Shown here: positions 18,071 to 26,855 of the stretch, piece by piece
Position numbering within the stretch: position 1 is the first letter of the stretch
How the letters are laid out: each line of letters starts with the position of its first letter
Program-made: the position numbers and the translations under genes
Source of the DNA: Leptolyngbyaceae cyanobacterium CSU_1_3
GTDB taxonomy: Bacteria > Cyanobacteriota > Cyanobacteriia > Leptolyngbyales > Leptolyngbyaceae
Length of the DNA: 39,998 bases
Assembly (NCBI GenBank): GCA_012034655.1
Contig: JAAUOZ010000031.1
Span: forward strand, 1 to 39,998
Reading direction: 5' to 3'
The notes under the pieces: generated by a model
What the model was told of the DNA's origin: nothing
Databases searched by the model: none
The model's input: the letters and a program-made list of their open reading frames with translations, nothing else

Positions 18071-18787
18071 TCAAGGTGATGGGCTACTGGTGGGGCTGGG
18101 CGGGGGTGAGGCACTCGGACTGACGGTTGGGCTGGGCGTTGAGGGAGCGAAACTGGTTGGGGTCGGACTGGCTTTGGATTTCTCTTTGGGTTTCTCTTTG
18201 AGTTGTTTCCATTCAGAAAGGGGTCGATCGACGGCATTCTGAAAATCGATCGGCACTTGCAAAACTGCCAGATCTTGAGTGCCATCTGTGGGCGGATCGG
18301 CAAGCGCATAGAGAAAACTGCGATTGAAGTTTGGCTTGCCAAGCAGCAAACGATGGGTTTTTTGGTTGTTGAGTTGCACTTCTACGGTGGCAAAAGGGGG
18401 TTCTAGCCCAAATTCTGATTTGCGCCCCACCGGAGTTGGCAGCGTGCGATCGCTCCGGCTGGTTGCCAGCAAACTGAGCAAAAATGCTACGGATGCCTCA
18501 TTTGCTGGAGTGTTTTCGGGAGCAATCATTCGCCAAGCAGATGAATTGATGGCTCCATTTTTTTCAGATCCGGCTGGGGCGGACTTCTCAAACTTTAGCG
18601 TCTGCTTAGAAATCTGCACCGTAAACGCGTTCACGTCCGCTTCTTTGAAAGCAAACACAGGGTTTGCCTCTGACTTAATTCCGGTTTGCTGAGAGGGTTT
18701 TTGCACCTCTTGAAGAAAGACAAAACCACCCAAAGCCAACGCACTAAACAGCAAAATCAGCGGAGTTTTTGAAGCTTCATAGCACAC
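18071..18787 (-). CDS. DUF4340-like membrane-anchored protein
   Basis: No enzymatic function is known. The 238-residue protein has an N-terminal hydrophobic anchor (about residues 10-27, LILLFSALALGGFVFL). It is followed by the pattern typical of DUF4340 proteins: FAFKEADVNAFTVQI, W.MIAPENTPANEASVAFLL, GLEPPFATVEVQL and HRLLLGKP. The C-terminal 40 residues are a Lys-rich linker and a Ser/Pro/Thr-rich low-complexity tail. In other bacteria DUF4340 proteins often accompany gliding or ABC-type GldG genes; none is seen here. It converges with the carotenoid oxygenase gene and lies just downstream of the response-regulator pair on the minus strand. Confidence 0.75.
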   Translation of the reverse strand: MCYEASKTPLILLFSALALGGFVFLQEVQKPSQQTGIKSEANPVFAFKEADVNAFTVQISKQTLKFEKSAPAGSEKNGAINSSAWRMIAPENTPANEASVAFLLSLLATSRSDRTLPTPVGRKSEFGLEPPFATVEVQLNNQKTHRLLLGKPNFNRSFLYALADPPTDGTQDLAVLQVPIDFQNAVDRPLSEWKQLKEKPKEKSKASPTPTSFAPSTPSPTVSPSASPPPSPTSSPSP

Positions 18788-18841
18788 TAGTTTTCACTAG
18801 AAGAAATACACGGCCCATTATTTTCATTCTCTCGTGCAGCG

Positions 18842-19240
18842 TCATGAATTTGGCAGCAGAGCCATGATCTGCTCAACAAAGATCTGATGATCTAAAACTG
18901 GTTTTGAGATGTAACCATCTGCGCCGCTTTGGTTGAGAAATTTCTCACGATCGCCATCCATCGCGTGGGCGGTCAGCAAAATCACAGGCAGATCAGAGGT
19001 TTGCGGGTCGGTCTTCAACATTTTGGTGATCTGAATGCCATCGACCATTTTGCCTTTGTAAATGCTGCGCGATAGAGACACATCCATCAAAATTAAATCA
19101 ACTTCTCGTGCCTGGGCAATTTGCAAAACTTCCTCAACATTTTCAGTAGATTTGACTACTAACCCGCCTCGTCGGTTGAGCACCGCAGAAAAAACTCGGA
19201 CATTTACCCGATCATCGTCCACAATCAAAACTGTTGCCAT
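18842..19240 (-). CDS. Single-domain response regulator (paralogue A)
   Basis: A 132-residue receiver-only protein with no output domain. The acidic pocket (VDDD, residues 8-10), phosphoacceptor D53 (LILMDVSLS), switch Thr 90 (LLTAHAM) and Lys 113 (YISKPV) are all present, so phosphorylation by a histidine kinase is expected. It resembles DivK-type regulators. Between D53 and the DG of the next helix there are about seven extra residues compared with CheY (SLSRSIYKGKMVDG). It is roughly 70% identical by hand alignment to the neighbouring regulator 147 bp upstream. No histidine kinase gene is nearby, so the partner is unknown. Confidence 0.93.
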   Translation of the reverse strand: MATVLIVDDDRVNVRVFSAVLNRRGGLVVKSTENVEEVLQIAQAREVDLILMDVSLSRSIYKGKMVDGIQITKMLKTDPQTSDLPVILLTAHAMDGDREKFLNQSGADGYISKPVLDHQIFVEQIMALLPNS

Positions 19241-19387
19241 GCGGCTGTTCTCCGTACTTCTGGCGATCGACTCAAAAGAATTTATGAAGCTTGACTTGCT
19301 AAAATGAAACTAGAGTAGTACTTATGTATCTACAACCTATAGATTGACACAGCCATCCGCCCCTCAACATCGCCCCCAATTATGACG

Positions 19388-19786
19388 TTACTCACTCGGC
19401 AACAGTGCCACAATTTGATCGACAAACGATTGATGATCCACCACGGGCTTCGAGATATATCCGTCTGCACCGCTTTGTTGGAGGAAGGTTTCGCGATCGC
19501 CCTCCATCGCATGAGCCGTCACCAAAATAACTGGTAGATTTGCCGTCAGGGCATCGGCCTTCAAAAGCTGCGTAAGTTGAATACCATTCATTGACTTGCC
19601 CTGGTAGATGCTGCGTGACAGCGACACATCCATCAAGATAATGTCCGCCTCACCCGCCTGGGCAATTTGGATCACCTCATCCACATTTTCAGTATGCTTG
19701 ACCGCCAACCCACCTCGTTTGGTCAAAATCTTGGAGAAAACACGGGCATTGATCAAATCATCCTCCACAATTAAGACGGTTTTCAT
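19388..19786 (-). CDS. Single-domain response regulator (paralogue B)
   Basis: A 132-residue receiver-only protein and tandem paralogue of the gene at 18842-19240. The key residues are the same: acidic pair in VEDD, phosphoacceptor D53 (IILMDVSLS), Thr 90 (VTAHAM) and Lys 113 (YISKPV). It has the same extended loop after the phosphoacceptor (SLSRSIYQGKSMNG). Being separated from paralogue A by 147 bp, each gene may have its own promoter. It diverges from the gyrA-like gene, whose start is about 155 bp away. The pair arose by local duplication, judging from conserved length and sequence; both copies look functional. Confidence 0.93.
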   Translation of the reverse strand: MKTVLIVEDDLINARVFSKILTKRGGLAVKHTENVDEVIQIAQAGEADIILMDVSLSRSIYQGKSMNGIQLTQLLKADALTANLPVILVTAHAMEGDRETFLQQSGADGYISKPVVDHQSFVDQIVALLPSE

Positions 19787-19941
19787 TCGCGGCTTCCTCT
19801 TTGCAAAATTTGAAACGACCCAGAACGATCAACGGCATTGCTCAACTGTGATAAGACCTTTAGGGGTGCAAGCATGTTAAGTGTGACTACACTGAAATTA
19901 GAACAAAGTTTTGTAAAGTTCGGAACGAAGGGACAAGGCTC

Positions 19942-22524
19942 ATGGCGAAACAGTTAAACATTCTCCCAACAGGCCAGGTTATCACGACTGCCCTGCACAC
20001 GGAGATGCAACAATCGTATCTGGAATACGCCATGAGCGTGATTGTGGGTCGAGCGTTGCCAGATGTGCGCGACGGTCTTAAGCCTGTCCATCGTCGAATT
20101 TTATACGCGATGCACGAGTTGGGGTTAGTGCCCGATCGCCCCTATCGCAAATGTGCCCGTGTGGTCGGCGATGTGCTGGGCAAATATCACCCCCACGGAG
20201 ATCAGTCGGTTTATGACGCGCTGGTTCGCCTGGTGCAAGACTTTTCCAGTCGGTATCCCTTGCTGGGAGGCCACGGAAACTTTGGCTCAGTAGATAACGA
20301 TCCCCCGGCGGCGATGCGTTATACCGAGACTAGACTCGCCCCGATCGGCAACGAAGCATTGCTGACTGAAATTGGAGAAGCCACCGTCGAATTTGTCGGC
20401 AATTTCGACAATTCTCAACAAGAGCCTACCGTCTTGCCGGCCCAGTTACCCATTCTGCTGCTAAACGGCAGTTCCGGAATCGCCGTAGGCATGGCAACCA
20501 ATATTCCGCCGCACAACTTGGGCGAAATCGTAGACGGGTTGATCGCGCTGATCGACAACCCCGATCTCTCAGACGAAAAACTGTTTCAACTCATTCCTGC
20601 TCCCGACTTTCCGACGGGGGGCGAGATTGTGGGCATAGAGGGGGTGCGCGAAGCCTACACCACAGGCAGAGGAAGCGTTCCGGTGCGCGGCATCACCAAT
20701 ATAGAAGAAGTTAACGTCGGTCGCGGCAAACACAAGCGAGTCGCTATCATCATCACTGAGCTACCGTTTCAGGTGAACAAAGCGGCGCTGATTGAAAAAA
20801 TTGCCGAACTGGTGAATCAGGGCAAAATTGACGGTATCGCAGATCTGCGGGATGAGAGCGATCGGGAGGGTATCCGCGTGGTGATTGAACTGCGACGCGA
20901 CATAAATCCGCAAAAAATCCTCAGTGCCCTCTATCGCCAAACCGCCCTGCAAAGCAATTTTGGGGTGATTTTCCTGGCTTTGAGTAACGGTCAACCCAAG
21001 CAGATGACCCTGCGCCAACTGCTGCAAGAATTTCTCAGCTTTAGAGAAACTACCCTGACACGCCGCTACCGTCACGAATTAGAGCAGGCAGAAAGCCAGA
21101 TTCATGTGGTCGAAGGTCGGCTCAAAGCCCTGTCTAATCTAGATGCGGTGATTGAAATTCTTCGCAATGCGCCCGACGGCAGCACCGCTAAAATTCAGCT
21201 ACAAGAACGGTTGGATTTGAGCGATCGCCAATCTGATGCCATTCTCTCGATGCCGTTGCGCCGCCTGACTGCCCTAGAGCGTCAAAGCCTGCAAACCGAA
21301 TTTGAGGAACTGACCCTGCAAGTTAAGGAGTTGCAGAAGCTATTGGGCGATCGCCGCGAACTGTTGAAAGCGCTGAAGAAAGACCTGCGAACCCTGCGAA
21401 AGAAATATGCTGACGATCGCCGCACAAAAATTGCGGCAATGGATATGAAACCAGAGGAACCAGACGGGCGATCGGGACGGGCCACCCAGCTCACCTCTGC
21501 GGCATCGGCTCCGTCATCTGCAACTGATGGCACGCTGGCGATCGAATTTGAGGAAGAAGCACAGGAAACAGTGGTGGAGATTACCCAACGGGGATATGTG
21601 CGACGATATTCTCCTAAAGCCTATGAGAAACAGGTTCGTACTCGCGCCGACAACACAGCGACGAATGGGCTAGAAGATAACGAAGACTTTGGAGTGCAAA
21701 CACAATATACAACTACAAAGGAATCGCTAATTGTCACGACGCGCAACGGTAAGGCATATGCGGTGAAAGTGGCAGAAATTCCCCAGGCTTCAGGGCGATC
21801 GCGCGGTACGCCTTTGGTGACATTACTTCCGGCAGCGGCTCAGGGTGTGCCCGATGGGATTGCAGGTAGCTTCATTTTGCCTGAAAATCTGGAGGATCAG
21901 TCACTCTTGCTGCTGACGCGACAGGGGCGAGTCAAACGGTTAGCCCTCTCAGAATTTACAGAGTTGACGGGTCGCGGGTTGACGGTGCTCAAGCTTAAGG
22001 AAGACGATCAATTACAGTTGGCCAGTCTGACGCAGGTAGGCGAACAGGTGATTTTGGCCACGTCGAGCGGTCGAGTGTTGCGATTTGAGGTGAACGATCT
22101 GCAAGTGCCGATCGCGACGCGCACGTCACAGGGCAATCCGGGAATGCGGGTTGGTAAAAAAGAGACGATCGTGGGATGGGCGATCGCAACTCTAGAAGAC
22201 ACCTTTCTGATGGTTTCTGAGCAGGGCTACGTCAAGCAGATGGAGGTGCGATCGCTGCGCCGTGCCAACCTGGGAGAACTGGGAACACAGGTTTTTTCCT
22301 TCACCAATCGCACGGATGTTCTCGCAGGAATCGTTGCAGCGTTGCCAGAAGCGTTGGTGTTTCTATTGACCAATGAGAACCATCTGGCACGAATTGATGT
22401 AGATGAGGTGGAGGTGCGGGGCAAAGATGAGAAAGGCGATCGGGCTGTCACCCTAGAAAAAACTGAGCGAATTGTAGATGTGAGCTTGCCGATTTTGTTG
22501 AGCGATTTTGAGGAAGAAGCATAA
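19942..22524 (+). CDS. gyrA: Type IIA topoisomerase subunit A (GyrA/ParC family)
   Basis: DNA-cleaving subunit of gyrase or topoisomerase IV, which partners a GyrB/ParE ATPase. The 860-residue protein has the winged-helix core, the segment [17 protein letters not shown] (residues 81-97) and catalytic Tyr127 within [10 protein letters not shown], followed by the tower region and coiled coil. The C-terminal half shows repeated beta-pinwheel blades (for example GRVLRF, GYVKQM). The canonical GyrA box QRRGGKG is not present; the first blade reads [19 protein letters not shown]. Position 88, equivalent to E. coli Ser83, is Gln. The family is certain; whether it acts as gyrase or as a ParC-like decatenase is open. 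Partner genes are not in the window. Confidence 0.9.
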   Translation: MAKQLNILPTGQVITTALHTEMQQSYLEYAMSVIVGRALPDVRDGLKPVHRRILYAMHELGLVPDRPYRKCARVVGDVLGKYHPHGDQSVYDALVRLVQDFSSRYPLLGGHGNFGSVDNDPPAAMRYTETRLAPIGNEALLTEIGEATVEFVGNFDNSQQEPTVLPAQLPILLLNGSSGIAVGMATNIPPHNLGEIVDGLIALIDNPDLSDEKLFQLIPAPDFPTGGEIVGIEGVREAYTTGRGSVPVRGITNIEEVNVGRGKHKRVAIIITELPFQVNKAALIEKIAELVNQGKIDGIADLRDESDREGIRVVIELRRDINPQKILSALYRQTALQSNFGVIFLALSNGQPKQMTLRQLLQEFLSFRETTLTRRYRHELEQAESQIHVVEGRLKALSNLDAVIEILRNAPDGSTAKIQLQERLDLSDRQSDAILSMPLRRLTALERQSLQTEFEELTLQVKELQKLLGDRRELLKALKKDLRTLRKKYADDRRTKIAAMDMKPEEPDGRSGRATQLTSAASAPSSATDGTLAIEFEEEAQETVVEITQRGYVRRYSPKAYEKQVRTRADNTATNGLEDNEDFGVQTQYTTTKESLIVTTRNGKAYAVKVAEIPQASGRSRGTPLVTLLPAAAQGVPDGIAGSFILPENLEDQSLLLLTRQGRVKRLALSEFTELTGRGLTVLKLKEDDQLQLASLTQVGEQVILATSSGRVLRFEVNDLQVPIATRTSQGNPGMRVGKKETIVGWAIATLEDTFLMVSEQGYVKQMEVRSLRRANLGELGTQVFSFTNRTDVLAGIVAALPEALVFLLTNENHLARIDVDEVEVRGKDEKGDRAVTLEKTERIVDVSLPILLSDFEEEA

Positions 22525-22660
22525 GGGTTTGCCTTGAGCAGATTTGCTTTGGGTCAAGTCTCCAAATCTTAGGATGATTCTTGGGGCGACATCGATCAAG
22601 CAGGTGAGAATCTGGCTATCATCCTTCTATTTGTTCTTCATCTCCTGCGATCACTGACCC

Positions 22661-23928
22661 ATGAAATTTTCATTGCCGACGTTTCTGCCTCGCCTTCCTG
22701 CTCAGGTTTGGATTCTTGCCTTCGGTCGGCTGCTGTCTCAAGTGGGAACTGGGTTCACGCTCTTCTACGCGCCAATTTTCTTTGTCAATCAAGTGGGGTT
22801 GTCTGCGACGCAGGTGGGGTTGGGCATTGGTAGTGCCTCTATTTCGGGCGTAGTCGGGCGGGCAATGGGCGGATCGTTCACAGATTCGGTGTTTTGGGGA
22901 CGCAGACGGACGCTCCTCCTGTCGGCGGTGATTTCTGCGATCGCTCCTTTACCCTGGCATTGGCTCAAAATTTTCCGATCTTCGTCGTTGGCAATTTGTT
23001 CATGGGCATGGGTATGGGGCTATATTGGCCCGCAACTGAAGCCGTTGTCGCCGATCTGACACCTCCTGCTCAGCGCAACGAAGCGTATTCGATTACTCGT
23101 CTGTCTGATGCGCTAGGTTTGGCAATTGGCGTGGTTTTTGGCGGTCTACTAATTAGCACAACGGGGTTCTATCGAGCATTGTTTATCGTCGATGGAATTT
23201 CATTTTTAGTGTTCTTTTGTGTGATCTATCGCTCGATCGCTGAGACGAATCAGTCCACTAGTCACCCGTCTGCTCAAGTAGGATGGAAGACCGCCCTCAG
23301 CGATCGTCGCTTGCTAATCTATTGTGCCGTCAATATCATGTTCACGAGCTATATCGTGCAGGTAGACAGCGCTGTGCCGCTTTACTTCACCAATTTTCTG
23401 CAAATGGGCAATGCTAAAACAGGCTTTGCCCCCGGCATAATTAGCGCTTTGTTTGCCTGGTATCTGACGTTTTCGGTGGTGTGTCAGTTGCCGATCGCCC
23501 GTGCCCTCAATCGGTTGCGTCGTCCCCAGGTGTTGATGCTGTCGGCGCTGTTTTGGGGGGTCGGGTTTGCCCTCGTCGCCATTACAGGTCGGGTGTCTAG
23601 CTGGCATTTGTTTTGGGCGGTGCTGGCGTTGAGTGTGCTAGCGATCGCCACGATCACCTATACGCCCGTTGCGTCGGCTCTGGTGGTGGATCTGGCTCCT
23701 GACTCTCTGCGCGGCGTGTATCTAGGGGTCAATTCTCAATGTTGGGCGATCGGATATTTCATCTCTCCCCCGTTGGGCGGTTGGGCGTTGGATCAGTCAC
23801 CCCAGATTGCAAATCTTTTTTGGCAGCTTCTAGCGCTAACTGTGATTCTTGCGATCGGCATCTTGCAGATTTTCGATCGCACACTCAGAATGACAGATCG
23901 ATCTAGTAGTCTGTCAGACTTTAATTGA
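22661..23928 (+). pseudogene. MFS transporter, single-base frameshift
   Basis: A major facilitator superfamily transporter interrupted by one frameshift. The first frame (22661 onward) encodes helices 1-3, including GRRRTLLLSAVISAIA, and would end at 23059. The homologous continuation SFTLALAQNFPIFVVGNLFM lies in the -1 frame from about 22945 and runs to 23928. Joining GCGATCGC to TCCTTTACC with one added base restores a protein of about 422 residues with twelve helices, a normal MFS length. The break abuts a HIP1 octamer. No slippery heptamer is visible, so it is a mutation or a sequencing error. The last residues (SSLSDFN) and the stop come from a MITE-like element. The substrate is unknown. 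Confidence 0.82.
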
Positions 23929-24001
23929 TGGATCGGGAATAGGGAAGCGGTTATTTTTAAGGAATTTTCACCCCCTCAAAAAATTCTTGACAGACCCCTA
24001 G
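23903..24001 (+). mobile_element. MITE-like element, copy 2 (spans the MFS stop codon)
   Basis: A 99-bp element bounded by CTAG on both sides. The left end is CTAGTAGTCTGTCA and the right end, reversed, CTAGGGGTCTGTCA: 14-bp terminal inverted repeats with two mismatches. Inside are TTTAATTGATGGATCGGGAA and GGTTATTTTTAAGGAATTTT. The reverse complement aligns along its length with 12632-12742, copy 1 being about 12 bp longer. CTAG ends fit the target preference of IS630-type transposases (TA duplication). It has no coding capacity of its own, but supplies the final codons and TGA of the MFS gene. Confidence 0.85.
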
Positions 24002-24092
24002 CTAAACTGTGCCAACTTGTCTAACAGCGCGTAAACTTTGGTACAAAGAAATCACAAGAAATTAGCCCCAAGGATTGCAACGTGCGATCGCT

Positions 24093-25316
24093 ATGTTCAA
24101 AAGTCGCCTTCTCCTCAGTTTTGTTGCCCTGGTCGTCAGCTTTTGTCTCAGTTTGCTGATCGGAAGAGATGTTGGCAGAGCGGTCTCCACGGGCTTGATC
24201 ACAGCATTTGCGAGTTTTGTAGGGGCGGCAGTGTCGGCGCAGCGCTATCGCCAGTTTTTTCACCAGAGAGCCGAAGCGTTGACGATGCACATTCGCGAGC
24301 TACAACGCCGACGGGCTGAGGCTTACGATGCGCTGGTGGCGACGATGGAAGAGCACGATCGTCGTCTCAAGTCGTCCCCTCAAACGGCATTGCAGCCACC
24401 CAAAGAAGAAATCAGTTGGAACCTCACCACGCCCCAAACCACAACCAAATCATCCCCCTCCCCGCACAGCTTGCAAACCCACATTCAGCAACTCAAAGCC
24501 CAAGAAGCTGAATTGAACCGCTCACTGGCGGCAACGCTAACTGCAAAACAACGCGCCGAACTCAATCTGACCACCGCCCAGGCAGAACTGAACCAAACTC
24601 AAGCGCAAATCCTAGAGCAAAAAAATCTCAAAGAACAGATCGTTCGAGACATCATCCAACTCACCACCCAAAAACAGCAAACCGAATCTGACCTCTCTAG
24701 GTTGCAGCCTCAGTTGCAGGAATTGGAGCGCTATCGATCGGAACTCAGCCAATTCCTGACTTCCGCCGAACCCAAACGTCAGCAAGTTGAAACGGGGTCA
24801 AAATCGCTGCAAATCGCGATCGAGCAGTTGCAGCTACAAATCTCCTCTCTGCATGTAGAACTGAGCCAACTCGAAACCCAAATTCTCGATCGCCGCACCC
24901 AAAAAGAAGAACTCGATCAGCAAATCGAGCAACTGCGCGGAGCCATCACCGCCAGCCCGCCTGCGAAACCCTCACGCCTCAAAGCCCAAACGACCCGTAG
25001 CTTACCCACTGCCCCTCTGCGCTCTGCTGCCCCACCCGACGAATGGACACAATTGGTCACTCAGCTCTCAGAATCGCAATTTCAAGCATTGAGAGCGATC
25101 GCCGAACAGACGAATCCTAATCCCACCCTCAAAAAGATTGCCGAAAACAACCTGACGATGCCAGAACTGCTGATCGACGGCATCAACGAACAAGCGCTAG
25201 ACACGATCGGCGACATGATTCTCGAACCTGGCTCAGGCTCAACTGTGCCGACGATCGCGCAAGAGTATCTCCAGACGGTGCAGACGTTGATTATTGGTCG
25301 TGTTGCGAGACGGTGA
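24093..25316 (+). CDS. Membrane-anchored coiled-coil protein with TerB-C-like C-terminal domain
   Basis: From ATG 24093 the product is about 407 residues. Near the N-terminus are two hydrophobic helices (LLLSFVALVVSFCLSLLIG and an Ala/Gly-rich STGLITAFASFVGAAVSA). A long region rich in Gln, Glu and Leu follows (about residues 60-305) with heptad-like runs such as LQTHIQQLKAQEAELN and LQLQISSLHVELSQLE, predicted to be coiled coil. After a Pro/Arg linker a globular end (about 320-407) contains SESQFQALRAIAEQ, NNLTMPELLIDGINEQALDT and IGDMILEPGS, resembling the TerB-C domain of Ter stress proteins. A TTG at 24075 is an alternative start, but AAGGA abuts it. Helicase and DUF2791 ATPase genes follow on the same strand. 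Its role is unknown. Confidence 0.75.
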   Translation: MFKSRLLLSFVALVVSFCLSLLIGRDVGRAVSTGLITAFASFVGAAVSAQRYRQFFHQRAEALTMHIRELQRRRAEAYDALVATMEEHDRRLKSSPQTALQPPKEEISWNLTTPQTTTKSSPSPHSLQTHIQQLKAQEAELNRSLAATLTAKQRAELNLTTAQAELNQTQAQILEQKNLKEQIVRDIIQLTTQKQQTESDLSRLQPQLQELERYRSELSQFLTSAEPKRQQVETGSKSLQIAIEQLQLQISSLHVELSQLETQILDRRTQKEELDQQIEQLRGAITASPPAKPSRLKAQTTRSLPTAPLRSAAPPDEWTQLVTQLSESQFQALRAIAEQTNPNPTLKKIAENNLTMPELLIDGINEQALDTIGDMILEPGSGSTVPTIAQEYLQTVQTLIIGRVARR

Positions 25317-25393
25317 AAATTGATGGGGGCTACGCTGCGCGAGAAGAATGGGGGATAAAGTTGAACAACTTCGGTTTGCAGGGGTTGGGTCGT

Positions 25394-26209
25394 TTACTTG
25401 CGGTTGCGTTTGAGAGCGACTCCGGTTCCGAGGGCAGCGATCGCTAGAAGACCGATTGCAGGGTTCGATTCGGGAACCGATTTGATGGGCGTAGGATCTT
25501 GGACAGTGTTGGCGCGTAGCAGCCAGTTGCCAAGCGAATAGGGAACCAAATTGCTGAGCGGAAGCCTCGGCCCTAGCAGGCTTCCGCCGGCTTGGCTACC
25601 AGTCGGATTGATAAGGTTGACCGACCCAAACCACGATTTACCCTGCGGCATCGTCGTATCAAAGGCCGCCGGAAATTGCCCTTGACGTTGCTCTGGAAAC
25701 AGTGCCCCTACAAAAAATCTGCCCTCTACCCGTCTCGCCTGATCAAACTTGACATTGACAAAGGCGCTTGGTCCTTTAGGTGTGACCTCGGTTTGTGCCT
25801 GCGACACCACCTTTAGCGTTTTGTCTTTCTCGTCATATTGATAGAGAAAAAGACTGGCGACTTTGGGCTTGCCGTTCTGATCTTTGCTGATGTCTAACAC
25901 TGTCTCTTGGTTGGGGCAAGGATTTTCGGTTGCCGCACCCCAGGCTAGCGAAACCGAATCGATCCACTCACCCTCTGGCTCGACCTCAAACTCGTTCAGC
26001 CACATAAAGTCGGCGAGTACAGTCCCCACTTCGGCAGTGCAATTCCCTGTTTTTTCGTCGAACTGGCGCAGGCCGACGGCGCTCTCGGCAACTCCATCAT
26101 CCACAAGGTACTGCGGATTGAGAACCACCGCTTGGGCAGAGGTGGCAATGCCGATCGTTAATACAGCAGCCCCAATGGTTGCCAGTGCAGGTGTAAATTG
26201 CTTGTGCAT
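25394..26209 (-). CDS. PEP-CTERM sorting-domain surface protein
   Basis: Secreted protein of unknown function destined for exosortase processing. The 271-residue product starts with a signal peptide (HKQFTPALATIGAAVLTIGI, cleavage expected after AQA). It ends in a PEP-CTERM tail: VPESN, a hydrophobic helix (IGLLAIAALGTGVAL) and the basic cluster KRNRK. The mature domain has Asp/Glu-rich stretches and conserved-looking segments such as RFFVGALFPEQRQGQFPAAF, without a recognised catalytic motif. The ribosome site GGGGAAAG precedes the start. It is on the opposite strand from its neighbours, between the TerB-C-like gene and the DUF2791 ATPase gene. No exosortase gene is visible in the window. 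Confidence 0.85.
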   Translation of the reverse strand: MHKQFTPALATIGAAVLTIGIATSAQAVVLNPQYLVDDGVAESAVGLRQFDEKTGNCTAEVGTVLADFMWLNEFEVEPEGEWIDSVSLAWGAATENPCPNQETVLDISKDQNGKPKVASLFLYQYDEKDKTLKVVSQAQTEVTPKGPSAFVNVKFDQARRVEGRFFVGALFPEQRQGQFPAAFDTTMPQGKSWFGSVNLINPTGSQAGGSLLGPRLPLSNLVPYSLGNWLLRANTVQDPTPIKSVPESNPAIGLLAIAALGTGVALKRNRK

Positions 26210-26855
26210 GAGGCTTTCCCCGGCGAAGGTGTGATACGAATTCAGGAGCGAGTCGAAATTAGTCTAGATGCAACAAAGCAATGACGGTAGAAGTTCTAAG
26301 TCGTCTGCGGTAACTTCATCAAAGTTTGATCCGTACTACTTAGTTCTTACTACTCAAATTTTGACGACATCCCCGGACAAATTGCTCCCGGTTTCAGGGT
26401 TTTGACGGAGAAGTTCGGCAATTCGGCGGAAATACCAAAACATTAATTCATCTGAAGTGATAAATGTGACCCTGTTGATTCAAAAAATACTGGAATGATT
26501 ACTCACTTTCTCTCTCATCTTCTTCCCTAGAACAAGATAAATTTAATTTGATTCAAGTGTCAGTAGTTAGTAAAAAAATTTATGAGGAAATTGTAAATCT
26601 ATGGATTTTCCATGAATTTCTCTAAATTATTGATGAACTTATCAAGAGTTCCGTGATGGCTCTATTGTCAGATCAACTGAAAAGTGCGTCAGCCATCTCC
26701 ATAGAGTCCTGAGGCAGCAGGTCAGGCAGAATGCACGGCACTGCAAAAATCCGGCACTGCAAAAATCTCTCGATAAAAATCTCTCAACTTCGCCAAGATT
26801 GCTATAGTGATACGCTGAGTGCGAGTCAATTGCTCAAAATTTTGCTCAAAACCCT
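26210..26855. other. Gene-free stretch, divergent promoter region
   Basis: About 646 bp between the divergent PEP-CTERM and DUF2791 ATPase genes, with lower GC than the surroundings (AT-rich around 26440-26650). I see no gene. Near the ATPase gene are direct repeats: GGCACTGCAAAAATC at 26737-26751 and 26753-26767, overlapping AAAAATCTCTC twice at about 26761-26787. These could be regulatory sites, but no known operator matches. Confidence 0.5.

Noticed and set aside
22930-22960. Programmed -1 frameshifting in the MFS gene
   Set aside because: No X XXY YYZ slippery heptamer or downstream pseudoknot-like structure is visible, and MFS genes are not known to need it.
24093-25316. Tellurite resistance operon
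   Set aside because: Only a TerB-C-like end is present. No TerC, TerD, TerE, TerZ or TelA-type gene is nearby, so a tellurite phenotype cannot be claimed.
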